From JBEIFW01 sp040382215 (GTDB taxonomy: Bacteria; Actinomycetota; Acidimicrobiia; Acidimicrobiales; Ilumatobacteraceae), in assembly GCA_040382215.1 (NCBI GenBank), contig JBEIFW010000057.1, positions 1-18,610 of the forward strand: a stretch of DNA of 18,610 nucleotides, read 5' to 3'. The position numbers and the translations under genes were made by a program. The notes beneath the pieces are model-generated. The model did no database searches, had not been told where the DNA came from, and saw only the letters and a list, made by a program, of their open reading frames with translations. Positions 13,087 through 18,610 of the stretch are shown here, piece after piece; the stretch's first letter is position 1; every line of letters begins with the position of its first letter.

Positions 13087-13758
13087 GTGCGGCACTGCGA
13101 ACCCAACGTGCTGCTGTTCGTCGGCAACGTCCTGTGGGCGAACGACCGTCTCGACGCACTCGTCGAGACGGTCGTCGCCGTTTCGACCCGGGTCGACGTC
13201 GTCGCCCTTTGTGAGTTGACCGTTGCGCAGGCCGACGTGCTCGACCGGGCGCTCACAGCCGCGCTGCCCCACGCCGTGGTCGAGGGCCGCGACGACACCG
13301 AAGGGGTCGGGGTGTGGTCGAGGCTCGCGCTGCGCGGGCGCGCCCGCTGGTTCGGGGCGCATCGGGGTATCGATGCGACGCTCCACGCCGAGACCCGGTC
13401 GATCCGGCTCTGCCTGGTGCACCCGGACCCGCCGTTGCCCGGTGCCGTGCGGGACTGGCGGGCCGACCTGGCCGGGATCGCCACCGAGGCCGCCGAGACC
13501 GACGGCCCGGTCGTGGTCTGCGGCGACTTCAACGCCTGGAACGGGGCGCTCAGGTCGTTCTGGCGAGCCGGGTTCCGTGACGCCCACGCCGCAGCCGGCG
13601 TCCGGCGCCGGCGCTCGTGGCCGGCGTACGGGCGGTGGCCGCGGGTGCTGCAGCTCGACCGGGCGCTCGTGCGCGACGTCGAGGTGTGCGGCCTCGAACG
13701 CGTGGCGTTGCCCGGATCGGACCACGACGGGTTCCTCGTGGAGCTCGCCGTCGTCTAG
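13087..13758 (+). CDS. Endonuclease/exonuclease/phosphatase-family protein
   Basis: 223 aa, a compact EEP (DNase I-like) domain. All key positions are visible: N14 in VGNVLWAND, E43 in ALCELT, H112 in LCLVHPDPP, D147 and N149 in GDFNAWNG, D191 in QLDRAL, and S211-D212-H213 near the end. The family includes nucleases and phosphodiesterases that cut DNA, RNA, phosphoinositides or sphingomyelin. Nothing here selects among them. No signal peptide or membrane segment is seen, although many actinobacterial relatives have them. GTG 13087 is chosen because the fold begins at PNVLLFVGNV. GTG 13108 is too late, and the frame continues upstream only over the cyclophilin gene. It converges with the TlpA-like gene with a 17-nt gap. 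Confidence 0.85.
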   Translation: MRHCEPNVLLFVGNVLWANDRLDALVETVVAVSTRVDVVALCELTVAQADVLDRALTAALPHAVVEGRDDTEGVGVWSRLALRGRARWFGAHRGIDATLHAETRSIRLCLVHPDPPLPGAVRDWRADLAGIATEAAETDGPVVVCGDFNAWNGALRSFWRAGFRDAHAAAGVRRRRSWPAYGRWPRVLQLDRALVRDVEVCGLERVALPGSDHDGFLVELAVV

Positions 13759-13775
13759 GTGCGGCGACGGGCTGC

Positions 13776-14258
13776 TCAGAGGTTGTCGAGCTTGCGCCGC
13801 AGGGTCGCGGCGTCGATGGCGCCGAGGTGCACCTCGGCCACGGTTCCGTCGGCGCGCACCAACACCGTCGTGGGCATCTGCGTACCGCCGAAGGCGCGCA
13901 GCACTTCACCGTCGGGGTCACGGGCGAGGGCGTAGGTCACGCCGGACCGGCGGGCGAGGTCGATCCCCGTGTCGCCGTCGTCCTGCACGTTGACCCCGAG
14001 GAACCCGACGCTGCCGGCGCGTTCTGCCGCGACGGTGACGAGGTCGGGGAGCTCGCGCAGGCACGGGGCACACCACGATGCGAAGAAGTTGACGACCACG
14101 GGCCGGCCGCGCCGGGACGAGACCGGCTGCGCCGGACCGTCGACCATGGCGAGGGGCAGGTCGATCGCCGACGTCGTGCCGCCCCCACCGCAGGCGGTGA
14201 TCGTCAGCACCGTGGCGACCACGGCGACGGCCCGGCCGAGTCTCGACGTCGGACTCAT
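13776..14258 (-). CDS. TlpA-like thiol-disulfide oxidoreductase lipoprotein
   Basis: 160 aa. A signal peptide with lipobox LTITAC gives lipid attachment at C23. A thioredoxin fold follows, with active site W62-C63-A-P-C66 and the cis-proline in QMPTT (P129). This is a membrane-anchored extracytoplasmic redox protein of the TlpA/ResA type. Such proteins reduce cysteines of apocytochrome c or of copper-site proteins. The last helix ends DAATLRRKLDNL. Its ATG at 14258 comes one nt after the stop of the cupredoxin-like gene, so it is the last gene of a three-gene operon with an Sco1-type protein. A role in maturing the CuA site or cytochrome c is likely from that partner. Confidence 0.92.
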   Translation of the reverse strand: MSPTSRLGRAVAVVATVLTITACGGGGTTSAIDLPLAMVDGPAQPVSSRRGRPVVVNFFASWCAPCLRELPDLVTVAAERAGSVGFLGVNVQDDGDTGIDLARRSGVTYALARDPDGEVLRAFGGTQMPTTVLVRADGTVAEVHLGAIDAATLRRKLDNL

Positions 14259-14259
14259 G

Positions 14260-14649
14260 TCAGAACACGACGAAGGTCACGTTTCCGCCGGGTGCGAGCC
14301 GACAGGTGTTGCGGAAGGTGCCTTTGTCGGCCATCACCCGTCGAAAGGTCTGGCCGGGCCCGATGACGAACGGGCCGAGGTCGAAGGGCCGGTCGTCCTG
14401 GTTGACGATCACCAACTCGACCCCCTGACGCATCACGATCGTGGCCGGCAGTACGGCGAGGTGGTTCCCGCGGTCCATGGCTGCGCCCGTCCCGGCCGGC
14501 ACGACGTACCGGGCGGCCGGGACCGGGGGTTCGCTGCGACCGGCCACCGCGACGACGATCGCTGCGGCCGCAACGATCGCGAGCAGGAGGGGCACGGCCC
14601 ACCACAGCACCCCGGCGCGCCGGGCGGGGGCGACGACGGCGACGGTCAT
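14260..14649 (-). CDS. Membrane-anchored cupredoxin-like protein lacking a full copper site
   Basis: 129 aa. One N-terminal membrane helix (about 13-36, N-in by the positive-inside rule) carries an external beta domain. The text VELVIVNQDDRPFDLGPFVIGPGQTFRR and the closing GGNVTFVVF match cupredoxin strands. The position where copper proteins have His after N-x-D holds P-F-D, and only C116 of a Cys-His-Met set is seen (FRNTCRLAPGG). Type 1 copper binding is therefore doubtful. It overlaps the Sco1 gene stop as ATGA and precedes the TlpA-like gene, so it belongs to a copper/thiol maturation operon. It may be a structural partner or thiol donor. The fold assignment is by pattern only. Confidence 0.75.
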   Translation of the reverse strand: MTVAVVAPARRAGVLWWAVPLLLAIVAAAAIVVAVAGRSEPPVPAARYVVPAGTGAAMDRGNHLAVLPATIVMRQGVELVIVNQDDRPFDLGPFVIGPGQTFRRVMADKGTFRNTCRLAPGGNVTFVVF

Positions 14650-15266
14650 CGCGCTCGGCCCAGCAGGACGTTCAGGTCGTGCGCCATCGTCTCCGCACTC
14701 GTGCCGAATGGCCATTGCACGACGATGCGGCCCTGGTCGTCGACGATCGAGGTCATCGCAGTGTGGCTGACCTCGACGGCTCCGCCGGCTGTCGTGGTCA
14801 CCTTCGACGTGGCGAGGAAGCCCGCCTCGACAGCCTTCTGGGCCTTCGGGTCCTCGAACCGCAGCGCGTGGACCTGCCCGGCGGGGAAGAAGTGCGACAG
14901 GTAGGTGCGCAGCACCGCAGCGGTGTCGCGAGCCGGATCGACCGTGACCATGGCGACGTCGATCCGGTCGGCCTTCGCGCCCAGCCGGCGCAGCGCCGAC
15001 TTGAGATCGGCCATCGTGGTCGGGCACAGGTCCGGGCACTGGGTGTACCCGAAGTAGACGGCCAGCAGGCCACCCTGGTCGGCGACGAACCGGAACGGCG
15101 TGCCGTCGGCGCCCTCGGAGGCCTGCAGTGTCGAGACCATTAGCGCCGGCTCGAGCGTGGCCCCGCGCAGGTTGTTGTCCTCGGGGCCGCTGCATGCGGT
15201 CAGGACGATGACGATGCCGGCGACGAGGGTGACGAGTCGGCGCAGCACCGGGTCAGTCTGCCCCAC
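14646..15266 (-). CDS. SCO1/SenC-family copper chaperone lipoprotein
   Basis: 206 aa. The signal peptide ends in lipobox VLTAC, with lipidation at C25. A thioredoxin-like Sco fold follows with the copper-binding pair C77-P-D-L-C81-P in YFGYTQCPDLCPTT and the distal ligand H168 in VSHTAMTSIVDD. The full Cys-Cys-His set is present. Sco proteins deliver copper to, or reduce thiols of, the CuA site of cytochrome c oxidase on the outer face of the membrane. GTG 15266 is the given start; GTG 15248 would leave a shorter signal peptide and is also possible. It is the first gene of the Sco1 / cupredoxin-like / TlpA operon, and it diverges from the Rieske oxygenase gene across 130 bp. Confidence 0.95.
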   Translation of the reverse strand: MGQTDPVLRRLVTLVAGIVIVLTACSGPEDNNLRGATLEPALMVSTLQASEGADGTPFRFVADQGGLLAVYFGYTQCPDLCPTTMADLKSALRRLGAKADRIDVAMVTVDPARDTAAVLRTYLSHFFPAGQVHALRFEDPKAQKAVEAGFLATSKVTTTAGGAVEVSHTAMTSIVDDQGRIVVQWPFGTSAETMAHDLNVLLGRAR

Positions 15267-15396
15267 GATGGCTGCGCCGTGCCGCGGCCAATGGTCCTGG
15301 TCGGTGCCGGCGCGAGGTCCCGGGGTCTCGGGCCCGATGGTGATCTACGGTCGCATCCGTCTCGGGTCGAGGGGCGGCCCGGACGGAGGGAAGGCC

Positions 15397-16989
15397 ATGA
15401 CCGAAACGCTCACCGGAACGAATCGCTCCGCCGGGATCAGCCTTGCGGAATTGCTGGACGCCGACAGCCGGCCCGTGCGTGAGGTGTTCCGGCGGGAATC
15501 GCCGATGCCGCCGGGGAACACCCGCGTGCCCGCCGGCATCTACACGTCCAAGGCGTGGCACGACCTCGAGGTCGAGCGCCTGTGGAGCCGGGTGTGGCAG
15601 ATCGCGTGCCTCGAAGAAGAGCTCCCCGCGGTGGGCGACTACGTCGTCTACGACGTCGCGCACCTGTCGTTCCTTGTCGTGCGGACCGCCCCGGACGAGA
15701 TCAAGGCATACCGCAATGCGTGCCTGCACCGGGGCCGCAAGCTGCGCACCTGCGACGGCAAGGGCGCGAAGAACCTCCGCTGCCCGTTCCACGGCTGGTC
15801 GTGGTTCCTCGACGGTGGGCTCAAGGAGATCCCCTGCGAGTGGGACTTCCCCGAGCTGGACAAGGCCGACTACGACTTGCCCGAGGCCAAGGTCGCGACC
15901 TGGCAGGGTTTCGTGTTCATCAACCCCGACCGCGACGCCGAGCCTCTCGTGGCGTTCCTCGCCGGTCTCGACGAGCACTTCGAGCAGTTGCCGTTCACCA
16001 AGCGGTACAAGGCGGCGCACGTCGCGAAGATCATGCCGGTGAACTGGAAGGCCTGCCAGGAAGCCTTCATGGAGGCGTACCACACGGTCGCCACCCACCC
16101 GACCCTGATGCCGAACCTCGGCGACGCCAACACCCGTTACGACGTGTACCCCACGTTCTCGCGCGCCGTGTCCCCCCACGGTGTGGCCAGTCCGCATCTG
16201 GCCAACATGCCCCGCTACGACCAGCCCGCCGACGGTCTGCAGTACGCCCGGTGGCGGCACCCCATGAACGGCCATCTCTACGAGCGGCTCGAGGAGAACC
16301 GGGTCAAGGTGACCGACCTCGACGGCCACGTGAGCGTGTTCGACGCCGACGGGAACTGGATCGACGGTCCCCAGACCCAGGCCGACCCGCACCTGTGCAT
16401 CTGGATCGGCGGACCCAGCCTGCCGGGTATGGAGGACGTGCCGATGATGCTGCCCGTCCCGCCGGCGGGGGTGGAGACCCCGGCGCAGCGGCGCACCTGG
16501 ATCGCCGACCGCAAGCGGGACCTGCTGCGGTCCCAGCACGGTGATGCGCTCGACGTCGATTCGGTCAGCGATGCCGAGATGATCGACGCGATCTACTACT
16601 CGGTGTTCCCGAACTGGTCGCCGTGGGGATGCTTCAACGATCTCTTCTACCGGTTCCGCCCCAATGGCGACGATCCGGATTCGTGCATCTTCGAGGTGAT
16701 GCGGTTCCCTCCGGCACCCGACCCCGCCAACCGGCCGCGGCCCGCTGCGGTGCGGCATCTCGGCGTCGACGACGACTGGACCCTCGCTCCCGAACTCGGT
16801 CCGACGCTCAAGGTGTTCCAGCAGGATTCGCTGAACCTCCCGCACGTACAGACCGGCCTGAAAGCGCAGGAGGGCCAGCAGGTGGTCTTCGCGAGCTACA
16901 ACGAGACGAAGATCCGCCACTTCTACCTGAACCTGTTCCGCTGGATGGGGATCGACGACCCCTTCGCCTGGTTCGCCGCCCGTCGCTGA
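15397..16989 (+). CDS. Rieske [2Fe-2S] aromatic-ring-hydroxylating oxygenase alpha subunit
   Basis: 530 aa, longer than the usual 430-470. Rieske domain: C109-x-H111 and C129-x2-H132 (ACLHRG and CPFHGWSW) bind the 2Fe-2S cluster. The catalytic domain has NWKACQEAFMEAYH followed by THP, with H229 and H234 as mononuclear iron ligands. D477 in QQDSLNLPHVQTGLKA is the probable third ligand. The extra length lies around 275-400, between the ligand helix and the last strands. ATG 15397 follows a good GGAGGGA site. The frame continues upstream to 15100, but only antisense to the Sco1 gene. No beta subunit, ferredoxin or reductase gene is next to it, so electron donors must be elsewhere. The substrate is unknown; an aromatic or steroid would fit the aldolase pathway. 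Confidence 0.93.
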   Translation: MTETLTGTNRSAGISLAELLDADSRPVREVFRRESPMPPGNTRVPAGIYTSKAWHDLEVERLWSRVWQIACLEEELPAVGDYVVYDVAHLSFLVVRTAPDEIKAYRNACLHRGRKLRTCDGKGAKNLRCPFHGWSWFLDGGLKEIPCEWDFPELDKADYDLPEAKVATWQGFVFINPDRDAEPLVAFLAGLDEHFEQLPFTKRYKAAHVAKIMPVNWKACQEAFMEAYHTVATHPTLMPNLGDANTRYDVYPTFSRAVSPHGVASPHLANMPRYDQPADGLQYARWRHPMNGHLYERLEENRVKVTDLDGHVSVFDADGNWIDGPQTQADPHLCIWIGGPSLPGMEDVPMMLPVPPAGVETPAQRRTWIADRKRDLLRSQHGDALDVDSVSDAEMIDAIYYSVFPNWSPWGCFNDLFYRFRPNGDDPDSCIFEVMRFPPAPDPANRPRPAAVRHLGVDDDWTLAPELGPTLKVFQQDSLNLPHVQTGLKAQEGQQVVFASYNETKIRHFYLNLFRWMGIDDPFAWFAARR

Positions 16990-16999
16990 GTCGATCGCG

Positions 17000-18610
17000 T
17001 CACGCACCCGGGCCGACAACGGCCCGGGTGAGCGTGGCGGACAACGCGACGAGCGACGGTGACGGGTCGCACCCGTCGCTGGTGACCACCCGCTCGTACG
17101 CCTCGAGTTCGCGCCGCAGGCCGGCCCGGTTGCCGGCTGCGGCGTGGGCGCGTAGCCGGATTTCGACGAGCCGCTCGTGACCGGGAAGCAGCGCGAGACC
17201 GCGTGCGCTCGTCACGAAGGCCTCCTCGATCCGCCCCGCAGTGAGGTGGCACGCGGCGAGACCGGCGATCACGTGCACCACCTCGAGGGTGACGTCGAGC
17301 TGGTGGGCTTCGGCGTCGAGCCAGCCCCACGTCACCCCGGCGAAGGGTCGGCCGCGGACGAGTTCGACGGCTCCGGCGGCGTCGCCGGCCCGGACCAGGG
17401 AACGGAATCGCTCGAGATCGGTGGTGACGGCGGGATCGAGCGCGAAGGTCGGCTCGGGCCGCGCCGGCAACCACTCGCGACCGGGCGGTGGGGTCACGGC
17501 CCGAGCCAGCGCGCGGCGGGCCTCGGACACCACGTTGTGGAAGGTCCCGTCGGCGACCTCGACCGACCACAGCGCCGCGCGTGCCTCGCGGCGGTGTGGC
17601 CGGTGGCGGTGCATGGCGAGCCAGACCAACAGCTCGAGCGCCTTGGCCCGTTCGACGTCGACCGCGTCGCCGTCGGCATCGAGGAGTTGGACGCTGCCGA
17701 GGACGCGCAGCACCGGACCGGACGCAGCGGGAGCCCCGGCGGGCTCGGGCAACCGCCGGTCCGGGTCGGGCACGGGGAGGTCGAGCACCGCTTCGGCCGG
17801 GCGGTCAGCGTCGCGCAGCACTGCGGCGACGTCGGCGAGACCGTCGGGCGTCAGGGTGACCGGGGTGAGGTCGATGCCTGCGGGGGTCAACCGCCACCGG
17901 CCGCCGGGAACGGCTGCGAGTCGCCACGGGGCGGGGCCGCCGACGCGGAGTGCGGCGATCCCTGGTCCGGTGGGGACGTCGCTGGTGGCGACGGCGACGA
18001 TCGGCGCCCAGGCCTCCTCCCCGTGCCGGGCGCGCAGGGCGAACGTCGACGGGGCACCGCTCGCGTAGAGCGCCGCGAGCAACGGACCGGACCGGGCGGT
18101 GCAGCGTGCCTCGAGCATGTCCGGTGCGACGGCCTCGACGCGGCCGGTCTCGAGGCCCCACGGTTCGATCCCGCACACGGCGATGTCGAGTGCCGTTGCC
18201 AACGGGGTCACGGCGAGGCCGGCGAGCACGCCTCGTACGACCCCGGCGGCGCCCGGGCCGTCGACGGCGAGGGCGCCCACCGCTTCGAGATCGACGAACA
18301 CCTCGGCGGCGTCGGCGCGCCCGAGATGGGCGAGCGCCGGGCAAGGGGGCGCGACGCCTTCGAGTTCGCGTGCGAGCTCGCGCAGGGTGATCGCCGCCGG
18401 CAGCACGAGCCGGTCGGCTCCGGTCCCGGTGCGCCAGGCGGTCGGCAGGTCGCCCGGGGCGCCGTCGAGGATGACTTCGATGTCGCCGGCGTCGTGGACG
18501 ACCACGACCGTCACCCGAGCGGCGCCCGCCCGGCCGACCCGGGCGGCGAGGCTGCGCAGGGCCACCTCGAGGCGTACGAGGCGTTCGACGGCGCCGGTCT
18601 CGGCGATCGC
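17000..18610 (-). CDS. BTAD/SARP-type transcriptional regulator, C-terminal part
   Basis: The frame is open to the right edge, so the start is outside; the GTG at 18565 is probably internal (residue text AIAETGAVERLVRLEV precedes it). Numbered from that GTG: residues 1-270 have no family I can name but look alpha/beta. Residues 283-354 form an OmpR/SARP-type winged helix (VLRVLGSVQLLDADG, ERAKALELLVWLAMH). Residues about 380-510 form the helical BTAD repeat domain (LVRGRPFAGVTWGWLDAEA, GRIEEAFVTSARGLALLPGHERLVEIRLRAHAAAGN). SARP proteins have this pair at the N-terminus. Here it is at the C-terminus of a large protein, as in some actinobacterial LysM-BTAD proteins, so a membrane or LysM part may lie upstream. 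The end converges with the Rieske gene. Confidence 0.85.
   Translation of the reverse strand, partial: AIAETGAVERLVRLEVALRSLAARVGRAGAARVTVVVVHDAGDIEVILDGAPGDLPTAWRTGTGADRLVLPAAITLRELARELEGVAPPCPALAHLGRADAAEVFVDLEAVGALAVDGPGAAGVVRGVLAGLAVTPLATALDIAVCGIEPWGLETGRVEAVAPDMLEARCTARSGPLLAALYASGAPSTFALRARHGEEAWAPIVAVATSDVPTGPGIAALRVGGPAPWRLAAVPGGRWRLTPAGIDLTPVTLTPDGLADVAAVLRDADRPAEAVLDLPVPDPDRRLPEPAGAPAASGPVLRVLGSVQLLDADGDAVDVERAKALELLVWLAMHRHRPHRREARAALWSVEVADGTFHNVVSEARRALARAVTPPPGREWLPARPEPTFALDPAVTTDLERFRSLVRAGDAAGAVELVRGRPFAGVTWGWLDAEAHQLDVTLEVVHVIAGLAACHLTAGRIEEAFVTSARGLALLPGHERLVEIRLRAHAAAGNRAGLRRELEAYERVVTSDGCDPSPSLVALSATLTRAVVGPGA
17005..17030. terminator. Hairpin terminator after the Rieske gene
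   Basis: A perfect 10-bp stem (CACCCGGGCC / GGCCCGGGTG) with a 6-base GACAAC loop, 15 nt after the Rieske stop. It lies inside the last codons of the opposing BTAD gene. There is no U-run. Confidence 0.65.

Noticed and set aside
15100..15396. Upstream in-frame extension of the Rieske gene
   Set aside because: It is antisense to the Sco1 gene, and a strong Shine-Dalgarno precedes ATG 15397.
15253..17019. Long - strand open frame of 588 codons
   Set aside because: Antisense to the Rieske oxygenase gene; its His/Val/Arg-rich text shows no domain.
1..18610. CRISPR arrays, tRNA/rRNA genes, insertion sequences, toxin-antitoxin pairs
   Set aside because: No regular direct repeats, tRNA-like cloverleafs, transposase motifs or toxin folds were seen on reading both strands.

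Overview
The window is very GC-rich, uses GTG starts often, and packs genes with start/stop overlaps (ATGA, TGATG). Together with a BTAD-type regulator, an actinobacterial ABC-F protein, a short group-2-like sigma-70 factor and meta-cleavage catabolic genes, this points to a high-GC actinobacterium, perhaps of the Acidimicrobiia. The lineage is inferred from style and gene content; there is no rRNA or other marker gene.

Left part (1-5231, + strand): the end of an acylating acetaldehyde dehydrogenase overlaps a 4-hydroxy-2-oxovalerate aldolase. These are the last two steps of meta-cleavage catabolism of aromatic or steroid rings. An IclR-type regulator follows, with a candidate operator in front of it. 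Next come an ABC-F ATPase, a small winged-helix regulator, and an EamA/DMT transporter whose start and end are both unusual. A sigma-70 factor (- strand, 5134-6072) faces the transporter, and a small ABM-fold protein diverges from the sigma gene.

Middle (6674-12463, - strand): an unbroken eight-gene run. Every junction overlaps by 1-34 nt except one 9-nt gap. In transcription order: a DksA/TraR-like zinc-ribbon protein, an ABC1/UbiB-family kinase-like protein, a 68-aa helix-hairpin-helix-like protein, a DMT transporter, a helical (probably ferritin-like) protein, a DUF455-like ferritin fold protein with a clear diiron ligand set, a 179-aa protein I do not recognise, and an epoxide-hydrolase-type alpha/beta hydrolase. 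An ABC1 kinase next to diiron-type proteins recalls UbiB/COQ8 with COQ7-type hydroxylases in quinone biosynthesis. I treat this run as the best candidate for an undescribed system. A conserved palindrome sits on the start codon of the hydrolase and again, in a similar ATG context, just beyond its 3' end.

Right part: a cyclophilin and an endonuclease/exonuclease/phosphatase-family protein (+), diverging from the eight-gene run through 42 bp with two apparently leaderless promoters. Then comes a - strand Sco1 / degenerate cupredoxin-like / TlpA lipoprotein operon, likely for extracytoplasmic thiol or copper-centre maturation. A 530-aa Rieske oxygenase alpha subunit (+) follows. Last is the C-terminal part of a large BTAD regulator (-) that runs off the right edge. 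No stretch over 300 bases lacks a gene; the longest gap (6526-6673) is full of inverted repeats. No tRNA, rRNA, CRISPR array or insertion sequence was seen.
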